The notes below the pieces were generated by a model, which was not told the origin of the DNA, ran no database searches, and saw only the letters and a program-made list of their open reading frames with translations. From Gammaproteobacteria bacterium (GTDB lineage: Bacteria; Pseudomonadota; Gammaproteobacteria; Ga0077554; Ga007554): 42,500 nt of DNA. The stretch spans positions 1,314 to 43,813 of the forward strand of contig JAHFRW010000004.1 in NCBI GenBank assembly GCA_023266055.1. Direction: 5' to 3'. The position numbers and the translations under genes are program-made. This document shows, piece by piece, positions 26,401 through 35,995 of the stretch; position 1 is the stretch's first letter, and each line of letters begins with the position of its first letter.

Positions 26401-27439
26401 AAAATCCACTTAACCCTGCCTTGGGTTTGGAGCCGCGCCCAGTGGCGCCTTCATCACGGATTTCCCCGCCCGCCCCCGTCGCCGCACCGGCAAACGGCGC
26501 AATCGCGGTGGGGTGGTTGTGCGTTTCCACTTTCATGAGGATGTGCGCATCTTCCCGCACATGCACATAGCGGCGGCTCGCCGCATCAGGGAAAAAACGC
26601 GTGGCGGGATAACCTTCGATCACCGAAGCATTGTCCTTATACGCCGATAACACTCCCGCCGGATGCTGACGAGCGGTATTGCGAATCATGGCAAACAGAC
26701 TGAGCGGCTGCGGCTGGCCATCTATCGCCCAGCCCGCATTGAAAATCTTGTGGCGGCAATGCTCGGAGTTTGCCTGGGCAAACATCATCAACTCGACATC
26801 AGTGGGATTGCGCCGGGACTGGCCGGGGCCATTGCCTGTCCCCGTAAAGCTTTCCATCAGGTAATCAATTTCATCGTCACTCAATGCCAGCCCGAGTTGC
26901 CGGTTGGCCCCCACCAGCGCGTCACGGCCACCCCCCAACACATCGATTCGCTGCAAAGACGCGGGCTCCATCTGACGATACAAGGCATCGGCGTCATCAA
27001 AACTGGTCAGCACCGTTTCCGTCATGCGATCATGGATCAAATCCACCAGCGGGGCATACTGGTCAGCCGTCAGGCCGACACGCATGTTACCCGCCACCTC
27101 AACATAATACGCAATGCCCCGCTCCACGCGCCGTACCGCAGACAAACCACAATTATGCACAATATCAGTGGCCTTGCTCGACCACGGCGAAAGCGTACCC
27201 AGACGCGGCACGACCAATAGCAATTCACCATCGGGCTGTTGCACTTCACGTGCGGCACCCTGGCCGAACAATCCGCGCAGCAATGCCTGCTCATCCCCCG
27301 CCAGAATACGCTCCACATCCACGAAATGCACAAATTCCGCAGTGATATGTCGAACTTCAGGAATCCACTCACGTACTGCAGTCATGAGCTTGTCGAGACG
27401 GAACGAAGAAAGGGCAGCGGCACCGCGCAGTCGAAGCAT
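23426..27439 (-). CDS. purL: Phosphoribosylformylglycinamidine synthase PurL
   Basis: PurL makes FGAM from FGAR, glutamine and ATP in purine synthesis. This is the large single-chain gammaproteobacterial form: an N-terminal PurS-like domain ([18 protein letters not shown]), two AIR-synthase-like halves with the ATP/substrate segments [15 protein letters not shown] and GGVGSIRPG, and a C-terminal glutamine amidotransferase. The latter shows the nucleophile in [12 protein letters not shown] and the His/Glu pair in MMPHPERVF. The start at 27439 matches the family N-terminus; the frame runs on to 27490 without support. The 1337-residue length is slightly above the E. coli enzyme. The stop codon lies within the inverted repeat element at 23244-23430. 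Confidence 0.98.
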   Translation of the reverse strand: MLRLRGAAALSSFRLDKLMTAVREWIPEVRHITAEFVHFVDVERILAGDEQALLRGLFGQGAAREVQQPDGELLLVVPRLGTLSPWSSKATDIVHNCGLSAVRRVERGIAYYVEVAGNMRVGLTADQYAPLVDLIHDRMTETVLTSFDDADALYRQMEPASLQRIDVLGGGRDALVGANRQLGLALSDDEIDYLMESFTGTGNGPGQSRRNPTDVELMMFAQANSEHCRHKIFNAGWAIDGQPQPLSLFAMIRNTARQHPAGVLSAYKDNASVIEGYPATRFFPDAASRRYVHVREDAHILMKVETHNHPTAIAPFAGAATGAGGEIRDEGATGRGSKPKAGLSGFSVSNLRLPGAVQLWESDYGKPGRIASALDIMIEGPLGAAAFNNEFGRPNLCGYFRTYEERVPGAGPAPHNMELRGYHKPIMIAGGVGSIRPGHVAKGVIAAGAQLVVLGGPAMLIGLGGGAASSVASGASAEALDFASVQRGNPEMERRCQEVIDRCWQLGDANPIVSIHDVGAGGLSNALPELVHESGRGARIELRAIPNDDSGMSPMQIWCNEAQERYVLAVNTDQLEVFQAICERERCPYAVVGEATAETGGQGVDLEVGDAHLGNTPVDMPMAVLLGKPPKMFRDAYHNPFHKPEFDTRGINLYDAAQRVLRLPVVADKTFLITIGDRSVTGLVARDQMVGPWQVPVADVAVTSNDYQGHVSGGSGDGYPPGYYGEAMAMGERAPIALINPAASGRMAIGEALTNIAAACIADISEVKLSANWMAAAGHPGEDAALFDTVKAVGMELCPALGIAIPVGKDSLSMKTVWRDEQGQEQRMTAPLSVIISAFARVTDCRKTLTPQLRTDQGDTDLILIDLGKGRNRLGGSALAQVYKQVGRHAPDLDDVSAFKAFFSAIQTLNQDGLLLAYHDRSDGGLFATLCEMAFAAHTGVTCALDDLGGRQMEGQIAALFNEELGAVLQVRHADTDGVLALLHRAGLGKHSHVLGSVNDTDRIVFTHGGDEILAAPRVDFQRDWSETTWRMQTLRDNPECAQQEYDRILDAGDPGLNVVLTFDPADDIAAPYIKKGARPRVAILREQGVNGQVEMAAAFDRAGFDSVDVHMSDIIGGNTHLADFQGIAACGGFSYGDVLGAGAGWAKSILHHSRTRDEFAAFFARSDSFGLGVCNGCQMMSHLRDMIPGAAYWPRFARNVSEQFEARFSLVEIPPSPSLFFQGMAGARLPIVVAHGEGRAEFMGNDTPEQVLGSGLVVMRYVDNYGQPSEAYPANPNGSPQGITGLTTPDGRFTIMMPHPERVFRTVQHSWHPDGWGEDGPWLRLFRNARKWIGER

Positions 27440-27708
27440 GGGGATCTCACAGATCTGTTGGAAGAGGGCTATTCTACCACTAGTGCGCACCTCCCGGCAT
27501 TACCCTGACCCTACTACGATGTCACACCCTGAACACGGCCAACAGATCCAAAATCCCCCATACACAGTAATAACGTCCGTCAAAAAATTATTTTCACGCT
27601 CAGCCTGCAATACAGCCCCCCGCCAAAGAAAAAAATCAAATAATTATAATCACTTACAATAAGACAAAAGGCTCGCTACCACATTAAAAGAACCTGCTTG
27701 TACTCTTT

Positions 27709-27723
27709 ATAACATTATGTTAT
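27709..27723 (+). repeat. 15-bp inverted repeat in the promoter of the secreted protein
   Basis: ATAACAT and ATGTTAT flank a single T, a perfect dyad within the spacer and -10 of the presumptive promoter. Its inner AACAT/ATGTT half-sites recall the operator at 14577-14598, though the spacing differs by one base. It may be a repressor site. Confidence 0.45.
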
Positions 27724-27750
27724 GGTCAAAAAATGTAAGAAGCATTGTTA

Positions 27751-27765
27751 GCGCGGATACCGCGC
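27751..27765 (+). promoter_or_regulatory. 5' UTR hairpin before the ribosome-binding site
   Basis: GCGCGG and CCGCGC form a perfect six-base stem with an ATA loop, eight bases upstream of the GGAG (27773-27776) that serves the ATG at 27782. It could stabilise the 5' end of the message or affect ribosome access. Confidence 0.45.
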
Positions 27766-27781
27766 ATGGTATGGAGATGCC

Positions 27782-28759
27782 ATGAAAACCCAAACGCCAA
27801 GCAGGGTATCAGGGAAGCTTAATCTGCTCAAAAGTCGTCTATGGAACACAGGTTTCCAGCTTTCGCTGGGCGCGCTCTTGGCCACAGCGGCCCATGCAGA
27901 GTTTGACCTTAATTTTCAAGCCAATCCCAATCGGTTGGCTACCGGCATGTGGGCGGCCACTGACTTTAGCGGAAATCAAATCCGGTCGCGTGGCTTTGAC
28001 TGTAATCGGGGATCAAACATCAATTGTGCGCACGGTCAATTCACGGACCCTGAAAAAACCCCTTTTCTCCTGGAAATCGTCCCTGATCCAGTGACCGGTC
28101 AAAATTATTTTCACATGATTGTAGGCGATCTCACCGCCGGTTTTGCCCAGGAAAGCTATGTAAAGGTCAGCAGTTCATTCTGGCCCGGATCAAATGCAGC
28201 GTCCTCATCGGGCGGCGGCATGGTCAATGGCGGGGGACTGAGCACCGGATCATTTCCGGGGTTTGGCCCCTTGCTGAGCACCCAATCAAATCATGGAAAT
28301 GCCACGGGCAACCCCACCACCGCTCAAATCCGGCAAGTGTTGACCAGTGGCGAGATATCACAGGAATTTCTCAAAAACACTTATGTGAACAAACCCAAAA
28401 TCAGCCAAACACTCACCACTGCGGAAGTCTCTGCCCAGTTTGTGCTGGATATGAGCACAATACCTTATACGGGTGCTGCGGCAACCAGCACGCCTGCCAT
28501 CATTACCAACACCCTCGATTTTGCCGATACCACGATACCCGGTAAATTCAACATGGCTACCGATAAACAAAACTCCACTGTGTCCGCAGGACGCTTTACG
28601 TGGACACCAGGCACAAACTCTTCTATCGGAAATGCCGGAGGGGTTTATAGCTACGCGGAGGGCGGCGCAAATGTTGATACTATTGACTGGATGACATTTT
28701 ACAATCCGGCAAACAACACCTGCTGGTCATATAACGGCCCTGCTGGCTGCGTACCCTGA
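27782..28759 (+). CDS. Secreted protein of unknown function
   Basis: This 325-residue protein has GGAG five bases before the ATG. Its long, positively charged N-region leads to a hydrophobic core and an AHA-type cleavage site near residue 39. The mature part is Gly/Ser/Asn/Thr-rich with few charges. It has four Cys arranged as two close pairs (DCNRGSNINC near the N-terminus; NTCWSYNGPAGC at the C-terminus), suggesting disulfides. A central region (HMIVGDLTAGFAQESYVKVSS) looks beta-stranded, and a serine/glycine-rich linker (residues 138-160) separates two halves. I do not recognise the family. It stands alone between purL and the DJ-1 gene and could be a surface or extracellular protein. Confidence 0.75.
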   Translation: MKTQTPSRVSGKLNLLKSRLWNTGFQLSLGALLATAAHAEFDLNFQANPNRLATGMWAATDFSGNQIRSRGFDCNRGSNINCAHGQFTDPEKTPFLLEIVPDPVTGQNYFHMIVGDLTAGFAQESYVKVSSSFWPGSNAASSSGGGMVNGGGLSTGSFPGFGPLLSTQSNHGNATGNPTTAQIRQVLTSGEISQEFLKNTYVNKPKISQTLTTAEVSAQFVLDMSTIPYTGAAATSTPAIITNTLDFADTTIPGKFNMATDKQNSTVSAGRFTWTPGTNSSIGNAGGVYSYAEGGANVDTIDWMTFYNPANNTCWSYNGPAGCVP

Positions 28760-28952
28760 GCAGAAATACACAGACCTGCTGACAAACCAAGGCGTTAGCA
28801 CGCCACCCTATTGACATAAAACTCCCGGCGGAATACCCGCACCATTGTTCAAGAATCTACCGGGCAGAATTCTCTGTTATTATGCAGCATGATCCGTCAA
28901 TCTCGCGCCTCGTTATCGCGCAACGTTGCACACACCATCACCCGGAAATTTC

Positions 28953-29504
28953 ATGGCCAGCGTACTGATTCCTCTTGCACAAGGCTGCGAAGAACTCGAA
29001 GCCGTTACAATCATTGATCTGCTACGCCGCGCGGGCATAACGGTGGTCACTGCGGGGCTCGATAACGGTGCTGTACGCGGTAGCCGTGGCACCGTGCTGA
29101 TACCCGACACCACACTTGATCAGGCATTGCACCAGGCGTTTGACATGGTAGCACTCCCCGGCGGCCAACCCGGTGCGAACAACCTTAATGCCGATGCGCG
29201 CATTCATACTTTGCTGAAAACCATGGCAACTCAAGGCAAATACATTACCGCCATATGTGCCGCACCACTGGTACTAGCAAACGCCGGCATGTTGCATGGC
29301 AAACAGGCCACGAGCTTTCCCGGCGTACTGGAACAGATGAACTTACCAGAGGTGAAATTAAAAACAGCGGCGGTAGTGCAGGACGGCAAGATCATTACCT
29401 CACGTGGGCCGGGTACCGCCATGGATTTTGCACTGGTGCTGATCGAAGTACTGGTGGGCAAGATCAAACGCGATGAAGTGGAAGCCGCGTTGGTACGCAC
29501 CTAA
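28953..29504 (+). CDS. DJ-1/YajL-family protein
   Basis: The ATG at 28953 gives a 183-residue protein beginning [18 protein letters not shown], the standard N-terminus of the family; an upstream TTG at 28926 is rejected. The nucleophilic Cys102 sits in [11 protein letters not shown], with the conserved Glu in GCEELEA that hydrogen-bonds to it, and GGQPGANNL matches the family loop. YajL/DJ-1 proteins protect against oxidative and carbonyl stress; a deglycase activity is debated. The gene ends with a four-base overlap against the convergent ubiB. Confidence 0.92.
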   Translation: MASVLIPLAQGCEELEAVTIIDLLRRAGITVVTAGLDNGAVRGSRGTVLIPDTTLDQALHQAFDMVALPGGQPGANNLNADARIHTLLKTMATQGKYITAICAAPLVLANAGMLHGKQATSFPGVLEQMNLPEVKLKTAAVVQDGKIITSRGPGTAMDFALVLIEVLVGKIKRDEVEAALVRT

Positions 29505-31159
29505 TCCTTATCATCCGGCCATGCAAGAAACACCATAATCAACCCCACGCCACCCAACAGCCAGGTGAGCAATGGCGCATTGACCAGCATCGCGGGCGAA
29601 TTTCCATCCAGTGCCTTGACAACAGCCGCACTGATAATAAACGCCGCGCCCACCACCGCAGCAAACATGCGCTGATTTGAACGCTTGATTTCGACACGGA
29701 TTTTTTCAAGCTCGTCGGCTTTCCATTCCACGCGCAGCTTGCCGTCATGAGCCTGCTTCAACACATCATGCATCAACGCAGGCAAATGCGGCAATTTCTC
29801 CGCCCATTGCGGGGCCTGCTGGCGTAACGCCTTGATGAGCGCGCGGACACCGACCTGTTCACGCATCCAACGCTCCAGAAACGGCTTGGCGGTGGTCCAC
29901 AAATCCAGATCCGGGTATAACTCACGCCCCAAACCTTCGATATTCAGCAGGGTTTTTTGCAACAACACCAACTGCGGCTGCACTTCCATATTAAAACGGC
30001 GCGCCGTCTGGAACAGCCTTAACAACAGATAACCAAATGAAATATCTTTGAGCGGACGCTCAAAAATCGGCTCGCACACCGCCCTGACGGCAGACTCGAA
30101 TTCATCAATACGTGTGCCGGCAGGCACCCATCCCGATTGCACATGCAACTCGGCTACACGCCGGTAATCACGATTAAAAAAAGCTAGCAAATTCTCGGCC
30201 AGGTAACGCTGGTCATCACTGCTCAGCGTCCCCATAATGCCAAAATCAACGGCAATGTATTTGCCCACAGGAGAAACAAAAATATTCCCGGGATGCATGT
30301 CTGCGTGAAAAAAATTATCACGAAATACCTGGGTAAAAAAGATTTCCACGCCACGCTCAGCAAGTTGCTTTAAATCCACACCCTGTTGCTGCAAAGCATC
30401 CACATCACTGATCGGCACGCCTGAAATACGCTCCATCACCATCACATTACGCCGCGTATGCGGCCAGTAAATGCCTGGCACATAGAGCATGTCAGATGTT
30501 GAAAAATTACGTCGCAACTGCGAAGCGTTTGCCGCTTCGCGCATCAGATCGAGTTCACCAAGTATGGTTTTTTCATATTCGGCAACAACGTCTCGCGGCC
30601 GCAGGCGGCGCGCCTCCTTCCAGTAGCGTTCCGCAAGATCGGCAAGAATATATAGCAAACCCAGATCACGCTGTATGGTTTTTTCAATGGTGGGGCGCAC
30701 CACCTTCACCACCACCTCCTGCCCGCCGCATAACCGCGCAACATGAACTTGCGCAATGGAGGCCGAGCCCAGCGGCGTTTCATCAAACGCTTCAAATACC
30801 TCTGACAATGGTTTGCCGTAAGCACGCTCAATGATCATGCGCGCTTCCAGCCCGGAAAAAGGCGGTACGCTGTCCTGCAGGCGCGTCAACTCTTCAGCAA
30901 TATCCGGCGGCAACAAATCAGGACGTGTAGAAAGGGCTTGACCAAACTTTACAAAAATCGGCCCCAAATCCTCCAGAGCGCGACGAATGCGTACCGCACG
31001 CGGCAGCTGCGTTGCGCGCAACCAGTGCCACGGCAACAGATACAGAACGAAGCGAAAGGGACGAAACAGATGGGTAGCGAGAATAATTTCATCAAGGCCA
31101 TGCCGCGCCAGAATGCGGTTAATATGCAGCAGACGTAATACCTGACCCGCTCTTATCAC
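29501..31159 (-). CDS. ubiB: UbiB, ubiquinone-biosynthesis ATPase/kinase-like protein
   Basis: UbiB is an atypical kinase-like (ABC1/ADCK) membrane-associated protein needed for ubiquinone synthesis and probably for handling lipid-bound intermediates. This 552-residue copy has the family KxGQ motif in [16 protein letters not shown], the Ala-rich loop GSASIAQVH, the catalytic HADMHPGN and VDFGIMG metal-binding segment, and two C-terminal hydrophobic helices. The start is a GTG at 31159, 12 bases after the ubiJ stop. The order ubiE-ubiJ-ubiB is the classical gammaproteobacterial operon. Confidence 0.96.
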   Translation of the reverse strand: MIRAGQVLRLLHINRILARHGLDEIILATHLFRPFRFVLYLLPWHWLRATQLPRAVRIRRALEDLGPIFVKFGQALSTRPDLLPPDIAEELTRLQDSVPPFSGLEARMIIERAYGKPLSEVFEAFDETPLGSASIAQVHVARLCGGQEVVVKVVRPTIEKTIQRDLGLLYILADLAERYWKEARRLRPRDVVAEYEKTILGELDLMREAANASQLRRNFSTSDMLYVPGIYWPHTRRNVMVMERISGVPISDVDALQQQGVDLKQLAERGVEIFFTQVFRDNFFHADMHPGNIFVSPVGKYIAVDFGIMGTLSSDDQRYLAENLLAFFNRDYRRVAELHVQSGWVPAGTRIDEFESAVRAVCEPIFERPLKDISFGYLLLRLFQTARRFNMEVQPQLVLLQKTLLNIEGLGRELYPDLDLWTTAKPFLERWMREQVGVRALIKALRQQAPQWAEKLPHLPALMHDVLKQAHDGKLRVEWKADELEKIRVEIKRSNQRMFAAVVGAAFIISAAVVKALDGNSPAMLVNAPLLTWLLGGVGLIMVFLAWPDDKD

Positions 31160-31171
31160 GCCCCGCTCACT

Positions 31172-31822
31172 CTATACATCATGGTTATGCTGTACCTGTA
31201 CGGATGATTTCCGGACAAGCCAGGTGTGCAGACGCTGCACACGCGCTTCCAGCCGATCCACATCTGAACGCAAGATATCGATGTGTGCAAGAAATTCGTC
31301 AACTTCGCCACGCACGGGTAAGTCACGGCTTTCTTCATGCAGATACTCTGCAACATCACGACTGACCGTGTCCAGCGTGTTACGCCCCCACTCACGCATA
31401 CCACGCGCCACATTGCCCACCTGATGCGCAATCACATCTCCGGTCATCCGCGACAGATGCTCTTCCCAGTCAACATCAATGCCATCAAGAACGGCCTTAA
31501 AACGTTGCCCTAGTTCAATATCACCACGAATTTCCACATCTCCACCAAACAGCGTCCCCTGTTCATGCCGGGTGATGCCAAGCCGCGCCAACGCCAGAGG
31601 CGCGCCGCTCAACCATGCATCCGGCACTTCCGCGCACTCACCTTCAACACGGATGCCTGCTGCATGCGGCAATAAATAAAAGACCACATCAAGACCACGA
31701 AGTTCGATGGCGATCACCTTCCCGGTCAACGCACCCAAACGCTGCAAGGTATCGGCATCAAGGCGCAAATAGCTGTTTAGCGCCAATCCTATTGCCGAAA
31801 AAAACAGAGCCGGGGGTTTCAT
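31172..31822 (-). CDS. ubiJ: UbiJ, SCP2-domain ubiquinone accessory factor
   Basis: UbiJ carries an SCP2 lipid-binding domain and, with UbiK, scaffolds the soluble Ubi complex that hydroxylates and methylates the ubiquinone ring. This 216-residue protein has a hydrophobic SCP2-like N-terminal half (residues 20-120, with ALARLGITRHEQGTLFGGDV and a DIELGQRFKAVLDGIDVDWE segment). A charged, probably coiled-coil C-terminus follows (EFLAHIDILRSDVDRLEARVQRL). The gene lies 11 bases after ubiE. Sequence conservation in this family is low, so the call leans on operon position. Confidence 0.9.
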   Translation of the reverse strand: MKPPALFFSAIGLALNSYLRLDADTLQRLGALTGKVIAIELRGLDVVFYLLPHAAGIRVEGECAEVPDAWLSGAPLALARLGITRHEQGTLFGGDVEIRGDIELGQRFKAVLDGIDVDWEEHLSRMTGDVIAHQVGNVARGMREWGRNTLDTVSRDVAEYLHEESRDLPVRGEVDEFLAHIDILRSDVDRLEARVQRLHTWLVRKSSVQVQHNHDV

Positions 31823-31833
31823 GGCCTATGATC

Positions 31834-32625
31834 TCACAGCTTGTAACCACGATGCAGGGCGACAATCCCGCCAGCCAAATTAAAATAACTGCACCGCTCC
31901 AGACCCGCGCGCTCCATCATTTTCTGTAAGGCTTCCTGATCCGGATGCATGCGTATCGACTCTGCCAGATAACGATAACTATCCGCGTCACCCGCAATCA
32001 CTTTACCCATTACCGGTAATAGCTTGAAGGAATAAACATCATAAACGGACTTAAGCCCCGGCACCGCAGGCTGCGAAAATTCCAGCACCAGCAATTTACC
32101 ACCCGGTCGTAACACCCGACACATTGAACGTAACGCGGCATCCTTGTCCGTTACATTGCGCAATCCAAATGCAATGGTAATACAGTCAAAATAATTATCA
32201 GGAAAAGGTAATTGCTCGGCATTGGCCTGAACATAGCGCACATTACCCACAATACCTTTATCCATCAAGCGGCCACGCCCGGTATTAAGCATGCTGGCAT
32301 TAATATCAGACGCCACAACTTCACCGGTGTTCCCCACCTTTCGCGAAAATTCCGCCGCCAGATCACCCGTGCCTGACGCCAGATCCAGCACGCGCTGTCC
32401 CGCACGTACGCCACTGACTTCAATGGCGAATCGTTTCCACAGGCGGTGTACGCCAAACGACATGACATCATTCATCACATCATATTTCGATGCGACCGAA
32501 TCAAATACCCGGGCAACCTTGCGCGCCTTTTCGGCCACCGGCACACGCTCAAATCCAAAGTGGGTCGTTGTACTCCTGCTCAATTCAGGAGCTGCCGCAA
32601 CAGGGGGTTTTTCAGATGGATTCAT
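31834..32625 (-). CDS. ubiE: UbiE, ubiquinone/menaquinone C-methyltransferase
   Basis: UbiE methylates carbon 2 of the demethyl-benzoquinol (and demethylmenaquinol) ring using SAM. The ATG at 32625 is preceded by GGGAGG; an in-frame TTG at 32637 is less likely. The 262-residue protein has [20 protein letters not shown] and [17 protein letters not shown] (the UbiE signature 1), SAM motif [12 protein letters not shown], and the second signature around [21 protein letters not shown]. The N-terminal 20 residues are a little longer and more Pro/Ala-rich than in E. coli. Confidence 0.97.
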   Translation of the reverse strand: MNPSEKPPVAAAPELSRSTTTHFGFERVPVAEKARKVARVFDSVASKYDVMNDVMSFGVHRLWKRFAIEVSGVRAGQRVLDLASGTGDLAAEFSRKVGNTGEVVASDINASMLNTGRGRLMDKGIVGNVRYVQANAEQLPFPDNYFDCITIAFGLRNVTDKDAALRSMCRVLRPGGKLLVLEFSQPAVPGLKSVYDVYSFKLLPVMGKVIAGDADSYRYLAESIRMHPDQEALQKMMERAGLERCSYFNLAGGIVALHRGYKL

Positions 32626-32637
32626 ACAGCCTCCCAA

Positions 32638-33021
32638 TCAAGATGTTGTAAGGGGTTCCTGGCGAACATGCCCGACCTTGGCCAGCCGCGCCAAATACTC
32701 CTGCCACAAACCCTCGTAATTCGTCCCCAGCCTGTAAAGCACATTCCAGGAATACAGCCCGGTATTATGCCCGTCGTCAAAGACCAGGCGCACCGCATAG
32801 TTACCCACCGGCTCTATGGTCGTGATACCCACATGCTCCTTGCCAACCTGCAATACTTCCTGCCCCGTGCCATGCCCACGCACTTCTGCCGAAGGCGAGT
32901 ACACGCGCAGATATTCACAGGGCAAATTAAAGTGTGCGCCATCGTCGAAAAAAATTTCCAGGATACGTGACTTTTGGTGCAGGCGAATATCCGTTGGCCT
33001 GATTTTATCGTCCATTGCCAT
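32638..33021 (-). CDS. DUF971 (GBBH-like N-terminal domain) protein
   Basis: This 127-residue protein is of the DUF971 family, the domain found at the N-terminus of gamma-butyrobetaine hydroxylases and as a stand-alone protein next to hslUV in many proteobacteria. Typical segments are RPTDIRLHQKSRILEIFFDDG, LPCEYLRVYSPSAEVRGHG and VGNYAVRLVFDDGHNTGLYSW. Stand-alone members are small soluble proteins with a suggested link to iron-sulfur metabolism, which is not established here. The gene lies 18 bases after the hslU stop and 12 before the UbiE ATG. Confidence 0.93.
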   Translation of the reverse strand: MAMDDKIRPTDIRLHQKSRILEIFFDDGAHFNLPCEYLRVYSPSAEVRGHGTGQEVLQVGKEHVGITTIEPVGNYAVRLVFDDGHNTGLYSWNVLYRLGTNYEGLWQEYLARLAKVGHVRQEPLTTS

Positions 33022-33039
33022 ATGATCAATTACCCCTGC

Positions 33040-34374
33040 CTAGAGAATATACCGGCTTAAATCTTCATTTTTTGCCAATCGGGCAAGATGCTCATCGACA
33101 TAAGCCACATCAATCTCCAGTGTCTCGCCACCCTTATCTGACGCGCCAAAGGAAATTTTTTCCAGCAACCGTTCCAGCACGGTATGTAAACGGCGCGCGC
33201 CAATATTTTCCGTACGCTCATTGACGTGCCATGCCATTTCAGCAATACGCATGATGGCGTCCTTGGAAAAACTGATCGTCACTCCTTCTGTTTCCAGCAG
33301 TGCACAGTATTGCTCTGTCAGGGATGCATTGGGTTCGGTAAGAATACGTACAAAATCACCAATACCAAGTGCTTCCAGCTCCACACGAATCGGCAAGCGC
33401 CCCTGCAATTCGGGAATCAGATCCGATGGCTTGGATAAATGAAAGGCCCCTGAAGCAATAAACAAAATATGATTCGTACGCACGATGCCAAACTTGGTTG
33501 ATACCGTGCAGCCCTCAACCAATGGCAACAAATCACGCTGCACGCCTTCACGCGATACATCCGGCCCGCTATGTTCACCGCGCTTGGCGACCTTGTCTAT
33601 CTCATCAATAAAAACGATACCGTTCTGTTCAACATTATGAACCGCGCGGATCTTGATATCCTCTTCATTAACCAGTCTGGCGGCCTCTTCGTCCATCAGC
33701 AATTTAAAACCTTCTTTAATCCGCACCTTGCGCGGACGGGTACGTCCGCCACCCATATTCTGAAACAGGCTTTGCAATTGATTGCTCATATCCTCCATGC
33801 CCGGTGGCGCCATAATTTCCACACCGGCAGGCGCTACACTCACCTCAATCTCGATCTCACGCTCATCCAGTTCACCCTCACGCAATTTCTTGCGAAATTT
33901 CTGGCGCGTCGATGAAGCATCGGTATCCGCCTGAGATTGCCCTGAATTAAAGCCACGTGGCGGAGGCAGCAAGATATCAAGAATACGTTCCTCAGCTGCA
34001 TCTTCGGCACGGTGACGTACCTTGCGCATCTCTTCTTCACGCGTCAACTTGACTGAGGCCTCCATCAAGTCACGAATAATGGATTCCACATCGCGGCCTA
34101 CATATCCCACTTCCGTGAACTTGGTAGCTTCTACCTTAATAAACGGTGCGTTGGCCAACTTTGCCAAACGCCGGGCTATTTCGGTTTTCCCGACACCGGT
34201 CGGCCCAATCATCAGGATATTCTTGGGGGTAATCTCACCGCGCAGCGGCTCGGCAATCTGGCTGCGCCGCCAGCGATTACGTAACGCAATGGCCACGGCG
34301 CGCTTTGCTGCGGCCTGGCCAACAATATATTTATCCAGTTCCTGGACAATCTCTCTCGGGGTCATTGCAGACAT
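33040..34374 (-). CDS. hslU: HslU, ATPase subunit of the HslUV protease
   Basis: HslU is the AAA+ unfoldase that feeds substrates to the HslV peptidase. The start at 34374 reproduces the family N-terminus [20 protein letters not shown]; earlier in-frame ATG (34392) and GTG (34395) codons exist, and none has a clear ribosome-binding site. Walker A GPTGVGKT is at 57-64, Walker B is [10 protein letters not shown], and the intermediate I-domain spans roughly 110-240. The C-terminus ends EDLSRYIL, needed to dock into HslV. The length of 444 residues is normal. It lies about 20 bases after hslV, in one unit. Confidence 0.97.
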   Translation of the reverse strand: MSAMTPREIVQELDKYIVGQAAAKRAVAIALRNRWRRSQIAEPLRGEITPKNILMIGPTGVGKTEIARRLAKLANAPFIKVEATKFTEVGYVGRDVESIIRDLMEASVKLTREEEMRKVRHRAEDAAEERILDILLPPPRGFNSGQSQADTDASSTRQKFRKKLREGELDEREIEIEVSVAPAGVEIMAPPGMEDMSNQLQSLFQNMGGGRTRPRKVRIKEGFKLLMDEEAARLVNEEDIKIRAVHNVEQNGIVFIDEIDKVAKRGEHSGPDVSREGVQRDLLPLVEGCTVSTKFGIVRTNHILFIASGAFHLSKPSDLIPELQGRLPIRVELEALGIGDFVRILTEPNASLTEQYCALLETEGVTISFSKDAIMRIAEMAWHVNERTENIGARRLHTVLERLLEKISFGASDKGGETLEIDVAYVDEHLARLAKNEDLSRYIL

Positions 34375-34396
34375 GGTATTTTCGGAAGGCATCACG

Positions 34397-34948
34397 TCAG
34401 CTTGCGCTGACCGATTCCAGCTCCTCTATAGTCAAATTATGATTAGTATAAACACAGATATCGGCCGCGATGCCCAATGCCTTTTCGACAATGGTACGCG
34501 CATCCAGTGTAGTATTTTCCAGCAACGCCCGTGCCGCTGCCTGCGCAAAAGCACCGCCGGAACCAATCGCCATCAAGCTGTTTTCCGGTTCAATGACATC
34601 ACCATTACCGGAGATAATCAGCGACACGTGCTTGTCGGCTACTGTCAGCATCGCCTCAAGGCGTCTCAGCATGCGATCCGTACGCCAGTCCTTGGCCAGC
34701 TCAACCGCCGCACGCTGCAAATTATCGGAATACTTCTCAAGTTTACCCTCAAAACGCTCAAACAATGTAAACGCATCCGCCGTGCCACCCGCAAAACCCG
34801 CAATCACCAGGCCATTATACAAACGCCGTACCTTACGTGCATTACCCTTCATCACGGTATTGCCCAGCGACACCTGCCCGTCGCCACCGATGACTACACA
34901 GCCGCCACGGCGCACTGATAAAATTGTTGTACCATATAGTTGTGCCAC
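34397..34948 (-). CDS. hslV: HslV, peptidase subunit of the HslUV protease
   Basis: HslV is a proteasome-like threonine peptidase forming double hexamers capped by HslU. I place the start at the GTG at 34948, which has GGAG six bases upstream; a TTG at 34960 would add four residues. The protein then begins [16 protein letters not shown]: a six-residue propeptide is cut to expose catalytic Thr7. The mature part has [36 protein letters not shown] and [18 protein letters not shown], all diagnostic. It is 183 residues long. A TACAAT box at 34994-34999 is the likely -10; no heat-shock sigma-32 promoter is evident. Confidence 0.96.
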   Translation of the reverse strand: MAQLYGTTILSVRRGGCVVIGGDGQVSLGNTVMKGNARKVRRLYNGLVIAGFAGGTADAFTLFERFEGKLEKYSDNLQRAAVELAKDWRTDRMLRRLEAMLTVADKHVSLIISGNGDVIEPENSLMAIGSGGAFAQAAARALLENTTLDARTIVEKALGIAADICVYTNHNLTIEELESVSAS

Positions 34949-34993
34949 GTTGTGCTCCAAGGAAAACCCTCACCTTTCTTCAAGGAAACCCCG

Positions 34994-34999
34994 ATTGTA
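34994..34999 (-). promoter_or_regulatory. Probable -10 element of hslVU
   Basis: TACAAT on the minus strand matches five of six of the -10 consensus and lies about 50 bases before the hslV start. No -35 match at 16-18 bases is visible. Confidence 0.35.
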
Positions 35000-35067
35000 C
35001 ACTATCCTGGTATTTTTGAGGCGCTGCAGAAGCCGCAGGCAGGTTACGGCAGAATATCCCGACAGGG

Positions 35068-35442
35068 TTATCCTGGATTTGATTTCAATCGCTTTTTTCT
35101 TGGCCTGGCGGCAATGGCGGCGTGCCGAGCCGCCACCTCCCGCGCTTTTTTTGCCCATATACACAGCTCGACCCCATCCTCCAGGATCTCCACCGGCACT
35201 TCGTAATACTGCATGATCAGCGGCTTGTCGTCAAAGGGCTGAAAAGCCTCCATCCCGGCCTCTTCATAGTCGGGTCGATTAACATCATCCACCTTGAAAT
35301 ACAGGCGATCATTGGCAATCAGCGCGCAAAATTCACCATCCAGATATAAACCCACGCCACCGAACATTTTTTTGGCAACAACAGAACCGGCCATTACCAA
35401 CTGCTCCAGCACATAGCCCTGATAACTAGCACTAACCGGCAT
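35068..35442 (-). CDS. TfoX N-terminal domain protein
   Basis: This 124-residue protein consists only of a TfoX_N domain. Diagnostic segments are VLEQLVMAGSVVAKKMFGGVGLYLDGEFCALIANDRLYFKVD and a C-terminal EVPVEILEDGVELCIWAKKA, followed by a basic tail (RPRKKRLK). In full-length TfoX/Sxy, the competence regulator that works with CRP, this domain is fused to a TfoX_C domain. Here the C-domain is a separate gene at 36706-36984. Stand-alone TfoX_N proteins are common and of unknown role, so a competence function is not proven. Its start overlaps the end of tag by 11 bases. Confidence 0.9.
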   Translation of the reverse strand: MPVSASYQGYVLEQLVMAGSVVAKKMFGGVGLYLDGEFCALIANDRLYFKVDDVNRPDYEEAGMEAFQPFDDKPLIMQYYEVPVEILEDGVELCIWAKKAREVAARHAAIAARPRKKRLKSNPG

Positions 35443-35995
35443 CGTAGCAAAAACATCCTACAGTGTGATCGTCCACCATCCCTACGGCCTGCATAAAAGC
35501 ATAGCAAATGGTCGAGCCCACAAACTTGAATCCCCGCCGCACCAGATCCTTGCTCATCGCATCTGATTCTGCCGTTTTGACGGGAACATCCTTGGCCGAC
35601 TGCCGGGCATTTTTAAGGGGTTTACCGCCCACAAAATCCCAAATATAGGCATCAAAGCTCCCAAACTCCTTTTGCACCGCCAAAAATGCCTGGGCATTTC
35701 TCACCGCTGCCGCCACCTTCAAACGGTTCCGCACAATCCCCGCATCGGCCAGCAATGTCACAATCTTCTTATCGTTGTAGTGGGCAATTTTCCGCACATC
35801 AAAACCATCAAACGCCTTGCGATAATTTTCACGCTTTTTGAGTATCGTCAACCAGCTCAATCCAGCCTGCGCGCCCTCTAAAATCAAAAACTCAAACAAC
35901 AGGCGATCATCGTGTATGGGCACGCCCCACTCGGTATCATGATATATGATATATTCCACATGATTTACACCCGCCCACTCACAACGTGAAGTCAT
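35432..35995 (-). CDS. tag: DNA-3-methyladenine glycosylase I (Tag)
   Basis: Tag removes 3-methyladenine from alkylated DNA. This 187-residue enzyme has the family N-terminus RCEWAGVN, YHDTEWGVPIHDD, LEGAQAGLSWLTIL and DFVGGKP. The zinc-snap residues are all present (Cys5, His19, His177, Cys181). The start codon shares a base with the stop of the WYL regulator gene (TAATG) and has a GAGGAGGGTGGG site upstream, so the two are translationally coupled. Confidence 0.96.
   Translation of the reverse strand: MTSRCEWAGVNHVEYIIYHDTEWGVPIHDDRLLFEFLILEGAQAGLSWLTILKKRENYRKAFDGFDVRKIAHYNDKKIVTLLADAGIVRNRLKVAAAVRNAQAFLAVQKEFGSFDAYIWDFVGGKPLKNARQSAKDVPVKTAESDAMSKDLVRRGFKFVGSTICYAFMQAVGMVDDHTVGCFCYDAG

Larger units (their letters stand above)
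27440..27781. other. Divergent intergenic region purL / secreted protein
   Basis: This 342-base region contains the promoters of two divergent genes. The purL side shows a TAGAAT -10-like box on the minus strand without a clear -35. The other side holds a 15-base inverted repeat (27709-27723), a weak TTGTAC-17-TATGGT promoter (27698-27726) and a GC-rich hairpin (27751-27765) just before the ribosome-binding site. Confidence 0.5.

Noticed and set aside
34949-35067. Heat-shock (sigma-32) promoter before hslV
   Set aside because: No CTTGAA/CCCCAT-type pair at the right spacing; only a TACAAT -10 is visible.
34022-35216. Long plus-strand frames antisense to hslU and hslV
   Set aside because: Shadows of strongly conserved hslU and hslV; no independent support.
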